From DATBLE01 sp963734065 (lineage in GTDB: Bacteria > Actinomycetota > Thermoleophilia > Gaiellales > Gaiellaceae): a stretch of 64,000 nt of DNA. Positions 1-7,873 of the stretch are shown piece by piece; the first letter of the stretch is position 1; every line of letters starts with the position of its first letter. The notes beneath the pieces were generated by a model, which saw only the letters and a program-made list of their open reading frames with translations, had not been told where the DNA came from and did not search any database. Location of the stretch: the NCBI GenBank assembly GCA_963734065.1, contig CAVTFN010000004.1:372001-436000 (forward strand), in the 5' to 3' direction. Position numbers and translations under genes: made by a program.

Positions 1-1338
1 GGCTACCACCTGGAGCAGGCGTACCGGTACCTCTTCCAGCTCGGCCCGATCGACGACCACGCGCGCACGATCGGCGACCGCGCGGCGGCGAAGCTGGCCG
101 CCACCGGCCGCCGCGCGTTCGAGCGGGGCGACATGGCGGCCGCCGCCAACCTGCTCGAGCGCGCAACGTCGCTGCTCGAGCCGCTCGATCCGACGCGGCT
201 CGCGCTCTTCCCCGAGCTGGGCGAGGCGCTGCTCCAGATCGGCGACTTCGCGCACGCGGAGAGCCTGCTTCAGGACGCGGTCGCGACCGCGGAGGTGGCG
301 AACGAGCCGACGCTCGCAGCGAACGCCGAGCTCGTGCGCATGCTCGTGCTCCTGCTCTCGGGCGACTCTGCAGGGTGGGAAGCCGCTGCGACCAAGGCGG
401 CCGAGGACGCGATCGAGCTCTGCAGGCGCGCCGGCGACGAGGCCGGCCTCGCCCGAGCGTGGCGACTCCTCGCGTGGATGCACGGGCAGGCCGGGCGCTA
501 CGAGGACGCCGCGCGCGCGCTCGAGCAGGCGATCGGGTGTGCGCGGAACGCCGGCGACGTCAGGCAGGAGCGGCGGGCGTCGACGCAGTACGCGCTCACG
601 GTCGTCTACGGACCGACGCCGGTCGACGTCGGCACGACCCGCTGCGAGGAGATCGCCGAGCGCGTCCGCGGCGACCGCCAGGCCGAGGCGGCGATGCTCT
701 GCGTGCTGGCGCAGCTCGTCGCCATGCAGTACGAGTTCGACCGGGCCCGCGACCTGTACACCCGTGCCCGGGCGATGTTCGAGGAGCTCGGCCTCCGCGT
801 GGACGCGTCGACGCTCTGCCTGAGCTCGGCCCACGTCGAGCTGCTCGCCGGCGACCACGAGGCGGCCGAGCGCGAGCTACGGCGCGGCTACGACCACCTC
901 GCCGCGCTCGGCGAGCGGTACCTGCTCTCGTCGGTCGCGGGCCTCCTCGCCGAGACGCTCGTCGCCGCCGGCCGGTTCGACGAGGCCGAGTACGCAGCGC
1001 TGGCGACCGAGGAGCTCGCCGACGAGAGCGACGTCGACGCGCAGTCGCTCTGGCGGTCGACGCGGGCCAGGGTCCTCGCCCACCGGGGATCGCTGGCCGA
1101 GGCCGAGATGCTCGCCCGCGAGGCCGTCGGCCTGCTCGCTCCGACCGACGGCGTGGTCGCCAAGGTCGCCGCGAGCACCGACCTCGCCCATGTCCTCCTC
1201 CTGGCGGGCCGAGGCGACGAGGCGCTGGCGGTGATCGCCGAGGCGCGGGCGATGGCCGAGCGGAAGGGCAGCCGCGCGATGGTCGACAGCCTCGACGGGC
1301 TAGCCGCCGAGGCTGCCCACACGCGACCCGTCGGCTAG
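1..1338 (+). CDS. C-terminal TPR region of a large ATPase/cyclase-type regulator (5' end outside window)
   Basis: The reading frame is open from base 1 and ends at TAG 1336-1338, so the start lies upstream of the window. The visible 445 residues are almost wholly helical, Ala/Leu/Glu-rich tetratricopeptide-like repeats (for example the 'LLQIGDFAHAESLLQDA' and 'AGRYEDAARALEQAIG' type units). Its first residues (GYHLEQAYRYL...LG) match the segment that joins the ATPase to the TPR block in actinobacterial AAA/guanylate-cyclase or LuxR/SARP-type regulators; that family call is from memory of the family, since the catalytic or DNA-binding end is not visible. TPR arrays in such proteins bind partners or sense signals. 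The stop overlaps the stop of the convergent gene by four bases (CTAG). Confidence 0.75.
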   Translation, partial: GYHLEQAYRYLFQLGPIDDHARTIGDRAAAKLAATGRRAFERGDMAAAANLLERATSLLEPLDPTRLALFPELGEALLQIGDFAHAESLLQDAVATAEVANEPTLAANAELVRMLVLLLSGDSAGWEAAATKAAEDAIELCRRAGDEAGLARAWRLLAWMHGQAGRYEDAARALEQAIGCARNAGDVRQERRASTQYALTVVYGPTPVDVGTTRCEEIAERVRGDRQAEAAMLCVLAQLVAMQYEFDRARDLYTRARAMFEELGLRVDASTLCLSSAHVELLAGDHEAAERELRRGYDHLAALGERYLLSSVAGLLAETLVAAGRFDEAEYAALATEELADESDVDAQSLWRSTRARVLAHRGSLAEAEMLAREAVGLLAPTDGVVAKVAASTDLAHVLLLAGRGDEALAVIAEARAMAERKGSRAMVDSLDGLAAEAAHTRPVG

Positions 1339-2264
1339 CCGAAGCCGAGCCGTCCGTTCTGGTCGGCCTGGCCGGTGGCGACGAAGCCCGAGTACTTGTC
1401 GCCCGTGAAGGAGGTCAGGCAGATGTGCGTGCTCGGCCCCAGCGGCGACCAGCTGCACTTCGGGATCTTGACGCCGTCGTGGTAGAGCCCGGTCGGGTAG
1501 TAGTGCGCCGGCACACCGGCAGGCAGGAGCGTGACCGTGAACGTGAATGGATTCGTGGCCGAGAACGGCGAGTCCGCCTGCAGCGATGCCGGGATCTCCA
1601 GCACCGTCTCGAGCGCCGGGCACTTCGTGCACAGCGGCGTGGCGGTCGTCGTCTCCTGGACCGACGTCGCGACGCCGAACGCTCCGCCGAGCAACGCATT
1701 GGGCATGACGAACTGGCTGTGCTGCGGCAGCGTCGCAGCCGTCGCGACGTTCTCGCTGCCCCTCAGATAGCTGTTCAGGAGCGAGCCGCCCGCCGACGAG
1801 ACCAGCACCGTCTTCACCGGCTTGCCGATCACGATCCCGGGCAGGTAATTGCTGAGGAAGAGCACCGTCGGGAACGTGGCGACCTTGTCACCGGTCGCCG
1901 GAGCGTCGTACCGAAGAACGACCGAGAACGTGCTTCCCGATTGCAGCTGCTTGACGAAGCAGACCATCAGCCTCGCGTCAGGGCCCTTGGCGCACTCCGG
2001 CCGGCTCGCGTCGGAGAACTTCGCCTTGTCACTCGCGACCGTGATGAGGACGTTCTTGACCGTCGAATTGGCGGTGACGTCGAGTTGAAGCCCGATCTTG
2101 CCGCCGTTGGTGACCTGCTGGACCCCGTTCGTGGTCGTGCCGATCAACGGGCTGAGCACGGCGCTCACCGGCGGCTGGTTGGTGTGTCCTCCGGCCGAAC
2201 CGACCGCCACGAGGCACCCGACCGCGGCAATGCCCGCCGCAAAGAGCTTCCGCTTCCGTCTCAT
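1335..2264 (-). CDS. Secreted protein, paralogue of the upstream-encoded neighbour
   Basis: A 309-residue protein with a classical signal peptide (basic MRRKRK start, then an Ala/Val-rich core ending near residue 25). The start at 2264 is preferred over an upstream in-frame ATG because GGGAGAGG precedes it at good spacing and the signal peptide then begins at residue 1. The mature part looks beta-rich, with a CTKCP motif and an Asp/Gly-rich C-terminus (tail ...DQNGRLGFG). The gene at 2364-3323 encodes a clear paralogue sharing the TFSDASRPEC, TLPQHSQ and PAHYYPTGLYHDG segments and the same C-terminus, so the pair arose by tandem duplication. No enzymatic motif is recognised. The CTKC pair and other Cys suggest extracytoplasmic disulphides (inference). 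Confidence 0.8.
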   Translation of the reverse strand: MRRKRKLFAAGIAAVGCLVAVGSAGGHTNQPPVSAVLSPLIGTTTNGVQQVTNGGKIGLQLDVTANSTVKNVLITVASDKAKFSDASRPECAKGPDARLMVCFVKQLQSGSTFSVVLRYDAPATGDKVATFPTVLFLSNYLPGIVIGKPVKTVLVSSAGGSLLNSYLRGSENVATAATLPQHSQFVMPNALLGGAFGVATSVQETTTATPLCTKCPALETVLEIPASLQADSPFSATNPFTFTVTLLPAGVPAHYYPTGLYHDGVKIPKCSWSPLGPSTHICLTSFTGDKYSGFVATGQADQNGRLGFG

Positions 2265-2363
2265 TCCTCTCCCACCTTCCTTCCGGTTTCGCAAGTCGAC
2301 CAGTCTCGGCCTGCAAGTCTCGTCGGCCTTCGTCCCCTCGTCAACGGGCCCGAACGCAGGCCT

Positions 2364-3323
2364 CTACCCGAAGCCGAGCCGTCCGTTCTGGTCGGCCTTG
2401 CCGGTGGCGACGAAGCCGGACCACTTGTCGCCGGTGAACGAGGTCACGCAGATGTGCGTGGTCGCGCTCAGCGGCGAGGCGGTGCAGTTCGGGATGAGCA
2501 CGCCGTCGTGGTAGAGCCCCGTCGGGTAGTAGTGCGCCGGCACGCCCGAGGGAAGCAGCGTGACCGTGAAGGTGAACGGGTTCGTGGTCGAGAAGGGCGA
2601 GTTCGCGACCAGCGAGGCCGGGATCCCTAGCAACGTCTCGAACGCAGGACACTTCGTGCAGAGCGGCGGGGCGCTCTGCTCCTGCACCGACGTCTCGACG
2701 CCGTAGTTGCCGCCGAGCAGGGAGTTGGGCATCACGACCTGGCTGTGCTGCGGGAGCGTGGCCGACGTGGCTGCGTTCTCGGTGCCTCGCAGGTAGCTGT
2801 CGAAGAGCGCGCCCCCGAGCGACGAGGTCAGGACGGTCGTGACCGGGTCGCCTGTCGTTGTTCCCGTTCCATTGTTTCCGGGGTTGCCCTGGGACTTGGC
2901 ATCGACGGTGGCGGTCGGGGTCGATACGACCTGGGAGCCGCTCGTCGGCGCTGTGAAGCGGAGGTCGACGGAGAACGTCGGGCTGCCGGCCTTCATCTGC
3001 TTGACCGTGCAGACCATGCGCTTCGCATTCGCGGGATCGACCGCGCACTCCGGCCTGCTGGCGTCGGAGAACGTCGCCGTGTCGGCGACGACAGCGACGA
3101 CGACGTGGTTAACCGTCGAGGGACCCGGGTTGGTCACGTCGAGATGGAGCCCGATCTTCCCGCCGAAGGTGACCTTCTGGACGCCGTTGGCCGACGTGCC
3201 GATCAGAGGGCTCAGGTCGACGGTGAGCCTCGACTTCGCCGTGCGACCCCCCGCCGGCCCGACCGCGACGAAGCACACCACGAGCGCGGCAAGTGCCGCG
3301 AAGAATGTTCGCTTCCGTTTCAT
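2364..3323 (-). CDS. Secreted protein, tandem paralogue
   Basis: A 319-residue protein with signal peptide (MKRKRTFFAALAALVV...). The start at 3323 is chosen because GGAAGGGGAGAG lies just upstream and the signal peptide is then complete. It differs from its neighbour at 1335-2264 chiefly by an insertion of about 20 residues rich in Gly/Asn/Thr in the middle, and keeps the same CTKCPA motif and DQNGRLGFG tail. Both genes have the same orientation with 99 bp between them, so co-transcription is possible. Function unknown; cell-surface or secreted localisation is inferred from the signal peptide. Confidence 0.8.
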   Translation of the reverse strand: MKRKRTFFAALAALVVCFVAVGPAGGRTAKSRLTVDLSPLIGTSANGVQKVTFGGKIGLHLDVTNPGPSTVNHVVVAVVADTATFSDASRPECAVDPANAKRMVCTVKQMKAGSPTFSVDLRFTAPTSGSQVVSTPTATVDAKSQGNPGNNGTGTTTGDPVTTVLTSSLGGALFDSYLRGTENAATSATLPQHSQVVMPNSLLGGNYGVETSVQEQSAPPLCTKCPAFETLLGIPASLVANSPFSTTNPFTFTVTLLPSGVPAHYYPTGLYHDGVLIPNCTASPLSATTHICVTSFTGDKWSGFVATGKADQNGRLGFG

Positions 3324-3437
3324 CCCTCTCCCCTTCCTGCTATCGGTTCCCGCGATTCGTCGGTCCGCGGAGGCCAAGTGTCCCTGGCTTTCGGGCCGCA
3401 GTCAACCGGGAGGCGCCGACCGCAGTAGGGTGGTGAC

Positions 3438-3644
3438 ATGCTGCCCGTGATCATCTTCGTCGCAGTCGCCGTGCCGCTACTGATTGCCGGAGCCGTGATC
3501 ACCCGACGGCGCTCGGGGACGGGCGAAGGGCTCGACACGGAGACGGAGGCCGAGCGCCGCCGGACGGAGCAGGAGTTCGAGGCGGCGGAGCGCTACCAGG
3601 AGCAGTGGCGCGAGGAGCACAAGCACGACCTCGACCACCTGTAA
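3438..3644 (+). CDS. Small single-pass membrane protein with charged coiled-coil tail
   Basis: A 68-residue protein. Residues 1-22 form one hydrophobic segment (MLPVIIFVAVAVPLLIAGAV), followed by RRR, so the tail is probably cytoplasmic. Residues 30-68 are almost entirely Glu/Arg/Gln/Lys and would form an amphipathic helix or short coiled coil. AGGGTGG precedes the ATG at about 4 nt. No family recognised; it is diverged from both neighbours and stands alone. Confidence 0.6.
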   Translation: MLPVIIFVAVAVPLLIAGAVITRRRSGTGEGLDTETEAERRRTEQEFEAAERYQEQWREEHKHDLDHL

Positions 3645-3688
3645 GCACGCCCCGCGGTGCCGCCGGCTAAGCCTGCTCGCTTGAAGCC

Positions 3689-5285
3689 CTAGCCGGGCGT
3701 ACTGCCGCCGACGGTCATCTCCTCTTGGCGCCAGACGCCGTCCTCACGGTCGTAGAACCACATCTGGCCGGTCCAGATCACGGGCAGCGGGTCCTTGGAC
3801 GCTTGGAAGAGCGTCAGCTCGATCGCGCCCAACTCGCGGTCGACCTCGTCCTGGACCGCTTGCTGGTCGGTCCCGAACCGGTCTTCGATCTGCTGTCTCG
3901 GATCCCCGTCCGGATCCTTGACCCACGCCTGCAGACGGCCGCTGTGGCCGGTGCTCAGCCTGCCGGCAAGCCCCATCCCCTCGTGAGCGTGCATTGCGGC
4001 AACGAGCCCGGCCATGTCGACCGGCTCGGTCGAGTTGTTGACGCTGACCCCGTGGGCCGTGTTGTAGTCCCAGATGCTCGGCTGGTTGGGGAGGAACCTG
4101 GGGCCGCCGGGCAGGAAGTACGGGTTCAGGAGGCCGATGCGCTCGATCGTGATCGGCGCGCTCCCGACGTAGGTGAAGCCGTCGAAGGGGCCGCCGGCGT
4201 CGTGGACCTTGGCGAGTGTGCAGCGGCCGCCGCGGCCGGTCTTCTTCCCGCCCGAGGCTCCCCAAGGCGGGCAGAGCTGCGGGCCGGCTGCGATCCCCGT
4301 CTTCGGGCCGCACTTCGACACGTTCGCGCCGAACGTGATCCCGTAGCCCGCGCCGGGGTGGACGAACGGGAGGTCGTCGACGCGACGGTCGCTCGGATCC
4401 TCCGTGTGCCGCACGGGCGGGATCCGGAACCCCGCCTCGCGCGGGACGACCTAGGACCGTCGTACTCGCAGAGTCGGTCTTCCCCTCCCTGTCGGTGACC
4501 GTCAGGGTCACGTGGAGCGAGCACAGCGCGACGAAGCCCCAGGTCGGACCGGCCTTCGTCGTCGTCTTCAGCGTGCCGTGGCAGCCGGCCACCGGCCCGA
4601 CGTGCCACTTGTAGGAGACGATCTTCCCGGTCGAGCCCGCGCCGTTCAGGGTCACGCGTCCGGCCCGGGAAACCTTGTACGGCCCGCCGGCGTCGGCCAT
4701 CAGCTCGTCGGGGTCGGGCTTGCCCTGGAGCTTCCAGCGCACGACGCCCTTGGCCCCGGTCGTCTCGCCCGTGTACCGACCTGTGAGCTGCGGCCCCGGA
4801 TACGGCGCCGTCCAGGCCCAGCCCACCGAGGTCGAGATCGTAGGCGGGTCATTCCCGGCGGATACCGGGCACTGGATGTGCCACGGCACCTGGACAACGG
4901 CGCTCCCGCCGCGCAGGTCGTACTCGAAGCCGGTCGGGCTCGTCGTCGATCGCTGGATCAGGAGCGTCACTTCCACCGGGAAGTCGGCCGGGCCGGCCGT
5001 GTACGAGCAGCCGCCGCAGCAGGTTCCGTTCGTCAGGTCGTGGACGGTCCCGGTGCCCTCGTACGAGGCGCGGGAATCGTTCTTCGACGTCCGCTTCAGG
5101 GTGATAGGCACCGACCAGTCGTTGGTCTCCCTGCCCCCGGACACGTCGCGGTCGCGGTGTCCGCTGACCATGCCGGTGAAGCTCAGCGGGTAGTGCGCCG
5201 GACGCAGCGGACTGGCCGAGCGCCCGGCCGCCACGCCGAGGGAGACGAGCACGACCAGCGTCAGGGCCGCAGTCGCCTGCCGCAC
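3689..5285 (-). pseudogene. Secreted PKD-domain protein gene interrupted by a frameshift
   Basis: Translation from GTG 5285 (GAGGAC 6 nt upstream) gives a signal peptide, a Cys-rich beta region (TCCGGC near residue 88) and, around residues 198-280, a PKD-like Ig fold (DAGGPYKVSRAGRVTLNGAGS ... LTVTDREGKTDSASTTV). At about 4451-4454 the frame is lost. The following natural continuation (VPREAGFRIPPVRHTED ... to TAG at 3689) is a coherent 240-residue segment with His/Asp/Tyr-rich sequence (for example MHAHEGMG) but lies in another frame. Deleting the four bases CTAG joins the two halves as TTV-VVP without a stop. This is therefore one gene of about 530 codons, either a true pseudogene or a sequencing or assembly error. 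The C-terminal half is not recognised. Confidence 0.65.
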
Positions 5286-5618
5286 GTCGCGGTCCTCGGA
5301 TCTGCCATTCGGCCGCCCCCTGCCCTGGACTTCTCGGCGGGATCATGCGGATGCGCCGCTTCGATGTCCAGTTCGTTCGGTCCTCTTCACGGACACTGGC
5401 CTCTCGGATGCCCCCGGCAAGAATCGAACTTGCGCACGCGGTTTAGGAAACCGCTGCTCTATCCACTGAGCTACGGGGGCGGCGGGAACTAGGGTATCTC
5501 GGGGTCGTGAGCGGGCCGTGCGGCGATGCGGTTGACGGGCAGCACCCGATCACCAGCGACTAGGTTTTGCCCTCGGCCCCCGGCCTATCTCTCCCGTCCA
5601 TCTCACTCCGTCCGAACA
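5286..5618. other. Intergenic stretch with one tRNA gene
   Basis: The 333 bases between the PKD-type gene and the beta-propeller gene contain only the tRNA-Arg on the minus strand (5409-5480). The remainder holds no open frame with coding character, no evident long repeat and no clear hairpin terminator. Confidence 0.6.
5409..5480 (-). tRNA. tRNA-Arg (anticodon CCT)
   Basis: Read on the minus strand, 72 bases fold as a full cloverleaf. The 7-bp acceptor is GCCCCCG/CGGGGGC with discriminator A. The D arm begins GCTCAGTGGATAGAGC. The anticodon stem GCGGT/ACCGC has loop TTCCTAA, giving anticodon CCT. The T arm is GCAAG-TTCGATT-CTTGC. No CCA is encoded. It decodes AGG, a rare codon in such GC-rich DNA. 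A degenerate copy of its 3' half lies at 7827-7873 on the opposite strand. Confidence 0.97.
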
Positions 5619-7700
5619 ATGCGTACGCGACTGCGGCAACTGACGCCCGACCACCTTCGTCTGGGGACGACCTGGGCGTTCGTCGTGCTGGTCGCTGTCG
5701 TGCTCCTGGGCGGCGCACAGGCGGCGACGCGGCCCGGCTGGGTCACGTACGGCGGCGATCCGGGACGTAGCAGCGCGACGGTCTCGTCGATTTCGCCCGC
5801 CGGGATCCGCGCGTCGTTGGTCCTGCCCGTCCGCGGGCGTGTGACCTCGCAGGTGGTCGCGGCGCGCGACGTGCCGAAGGCGGGGCTCACGACGCTGTAC
5901 GTGGCGACCTCGTCGGGGCGCGTCTACGCCTTCAGCGAGAACGGCTACGTCCGCTGGCGGACCAGCCTCGGTCAGTACGCGAACCGCTGCGAGCAGCTCG
6001 ACGGCTACGGCGTGACCGGCACGCCGGTGGTCGACCAGGCCGGCCGGGTCCTCTACGTGGCGGACGGGGTCGGCAGGCTGCACGCGCTCGACCTCGCGTC
6101 GGGCCACGAGCGTCCGGGCTGGCCGGTCACGTTGTATCCGGACACCTCGCAGGAGCTGGTCTGGGGGGCGCTCACCCTCGCCGGCGGCCATGTCTACGCC
6201 ACCACCGGTTCGTTCTGCGACACCCAGCCCTCCATCGGCCGTGTCTTCTCGGTCGACACGACCACGAGGCAGGTATCGAGCTGGGATGCGGTGCCGGCCG
6301 ACCAGGGCGGCGGCGGCGGGATCTGGGGCTGGGGCGGGAGCGCCTACAGCACCGCGCTCGACCGCCTGTTCGTCGTCACCGGCAATGCTTTCGAGGGCGG
6401 CCAGAACACCGGCCCGAGCTTCACGGAGGCGGCGGGCTTCGGCGAGAGCGTCGTCTCGTTGACGCCGGCGTTGACGGTGGCGGGCGCGAACCACCCGGCG
6501 TCGATCGACAAGCCGCTCGACCTCGACTTCGTCGGATCTCCAGTCGTCGCCGACCGGCCCGGCTGCGGCCCGCTGGTCCTCGGCATGGACAAGAACGGCC
6601 AGGTCTTCGGCTGGCGGGCGAACGACCTCGGGCGCGGACCGCTCTGGACGGTCGATCTCGAGCCTTTCGATCCGGCAAACCCGGTGCTGAGTCAGCTCGC
6701 CTACGATCCGTCACGCTCGGCGGCGTATGCGGTCACGGGCACGCAGGCGGTCAAGATCGACATTCGCGCCGACTGCTCCGCCGCCGTAGCCTGGAAGGTT
6801 CCGCTGAAGACGGATTCGCTGAACGGCTCGCCGACGGTGGCCGGCGGAACCGTCTGGTTCACGCTCTCCGGAACGCCGAGCCTCGTCGGGCTGGACGCCG
6901 GGACGGGCCGGCGCGTGGGGACCCGGCCGCTCCCGGGGCTGACGGTGGCGGCCCCGACCGTGCTCGACGGCCGCCTCTTCGTCGGGACGTTCACCGGGCA
7001 GCTGGTCGCCTTCGACACCCCGTCGACGCGCGCGGCACCGGTCGGGCCGTCCGCACCGGCGGTCGCCGGACACAGCAGCTGGCCCGATGCGAAACACGGC
7101 TGGGTAAGTCGCGAGAACGGCGTCTGGGCGACCGACGACGGCGGAAAGCACTGGCGCCGGATCTTCGCCCGCCCGGCTGTGACGGTCGTGCGCACCTCGA
7201 CGCGGGCGGGGGTGATCCGCATCGCCACAGTGGCGGCGCCGTGCACGTGCGCCCACGACTACTGGACCGTCGACGCCGGCAAGCACTGGATCGCGACCCG
7301 GGCGATCGCGGGCGGCCTGGTGGGTCGAGGCGCCTCGCTCTACTGGGTGAAAGACGGCATGGAGCTCCAGCGCGTCGTCCCGTGGCCCCCGGTCGGGCGG
7401 CTCAAGTCGGAGTCGGTCGGATCGGTCGGCAGCGGGACGATCGTGGGCACTGCGCTCGTCCCCGGCGGAATCGCTGCGCTCGTGCGCGACAGCGTCGCGG
7501 GGACGGCGACGATCCTCGTCGTGGACGCCGACGGGAAGACCACGATCGACCTGCCCGACCCACCGGGTGCCCTCCTCGACCAGGCGCTCTCGGTCTCGGG
7601 GTCGACGCTCGTCGTCGAAGCGACCGTGTTCGCAGACGGAGCGTCACAGGCACTTCGCTGGAGCTCGGACGACCGGCACACCTGGTCGGCCGCGCGCTGA
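5619..7700 (+). CDS. Membrane-anchored or secreted PQQ-type beta-propeller protein with BNR-like C-terminus
   Basis: A 693-residue protein. After MRTRLRQLTPDHLRLG comes one hydrophobic segment (residues about 18-36) serving as signal peptide or anchor. Residues 40-480 contain repeated PQQ-propeller-like blades (LYVATSSGRVYAFSENG, VLYVADGVGRLHALD, GQLVAFDTPS). Residues 500-690 carry sialidase/photosystem-stability-factor-like BNR motifs (TDDGGKHWRRIF, SSDDRHTWS). Start 5619 is preferred to in-frame codons farther upstream because the hydrophobic segment then begins near the N-terminus; no clear Shine-Dalgarno is seen. Likely an extracytoplasmic binding or structural protein; no cofactor ligands can be assigned with certainty. 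Confidence 0.8.
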   Translation: MRTRLRQLTPDHLRLGTTWAFVVLVAVVLLGGAQAATRPGWVTYGGDPGRSSATVSSISPAGIRASLVLPVRGRVTSQVVAARDVPKAGLTTLYVATSSGRVYAFSENGYVRWRTSLGQYANRCEQLDGYGVTGTPVVDQAGRVLYVADGVGRLHALDLASGHERPGWPVTLYPDTSQELVWGALTLAGGHVYATTGSFCDTQPSIGRVFSVDTTTRQVSSWDAVPADQGGGGGIWGWGGSAYSTALDRLFVVTGNAFEGGQNTGPSFTEAAGFGESVVSLTPALTVAGANHPASIDKPLDLDFVGSPVVADRPGCGPLVLGMDKNGQVFGWRANDLGRGPLWTVDLEPFDPANPVLSQLAYDPSRSAAYAVTGTQAVKIDIRADCSAAVAWKVPLKTDSLNGSPTVAGGTVWFTLSGTPSLVGLDAGTGRRVGTRPLPGLTVAAPTVLDGRLFVGTFTGQLVAFDTPSTRAAPVGPSAPAVAGHSSWPDAKHGWVSRENGVWATDDGGKHWRRIFARPAVTVVRTSTRAGVIRIATVAAPCTCAHDYWTVDAGKHWIATRAIAGGLVGRGASLYWVKDGMELQRVVPWPPVGRLKSESVGSVGSGTIVGTALVPGGIAALVRDSVAGTATILVVDADGKTTIDLPDPPGALLDQALSVSGSTLVVEATVFADGASQALRWSSDDRHTWSAAR

Positions 7701-7703
7701 CCG

Positions 7704-7802
7704 TCACCCCCCGCGGTCGCCCGCCACCGTCTGGGCAAGCTCGAGGACTCCGTCCACGGCGAGCTGCCCACCCTCCGCGCGCGCATCGGCCAAGAGGATT
7801 AC
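7704..7802 (-). pseudogene. Remnant of the C-terminal end of a TPR/SARP-type regulator gene
   Basis: Minus-strand translation gives LLADARAEGGQLAVDGVLEL followed by AQTVAGDRGG and a stop (TGA at 7704-7706). This closely parallels the last residues of the intact regulator ending at 38246 (RLADARADGRELAIDGIRSL...). About 19 bases are identical between the two loci (TCCGCGCGCGCATCGGCCA). Nothing upstream of LLADAR belongs to that family; instead the sequence passes into a tRNA-like fragment. The piece is therefore a truncated gene end left at a recombination junction, diverged enough not to be a recent copy of the 38-kb gene. Confidence 0.55.
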
Positions 7803-7826
7803 ACACGCTTTATCGCACCCGGCGTA

Positions 7827-7873
7827 AGCGGTTCTTAGACTGCGTGCGCGAGTTCGATTCTTGCCGGTGGTGT
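7827..7873 (+). other. tRNA-Arg 3'-half fragment, possible attachment-site remnant
   Basis: The sequence from AGCGGTT to CCGGTGG aligns with the 3' half of tRNA-Arg(CCT) at 5409-5480, from the anticodon stem through the T arm (GTGCGC, then AGTTCGATTCTTGCCGG identical) to the acceptor 3' strand. It has one deleted base in the anticodon loop and roughly seven to nine substitutions. There is no D arm or matching 5' acceptor upstream. A fragment running from the anticodon arm to the 3' end is the classic product of tyrosine-recombinase integration at a tRNA gene. It forms the left edge of the polysaccharide locus and encodes, in antisense, the last residues and stop of the deacetylase gene. Confidence 0.6.

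Noticed and set aside
7801..7873. A complete second tRNA-Arg gene
   Set aside because: No D arm or matching 5' acceptor strand can be folded and the anticodon loop has lost a base; only the 3' half is recognisable.
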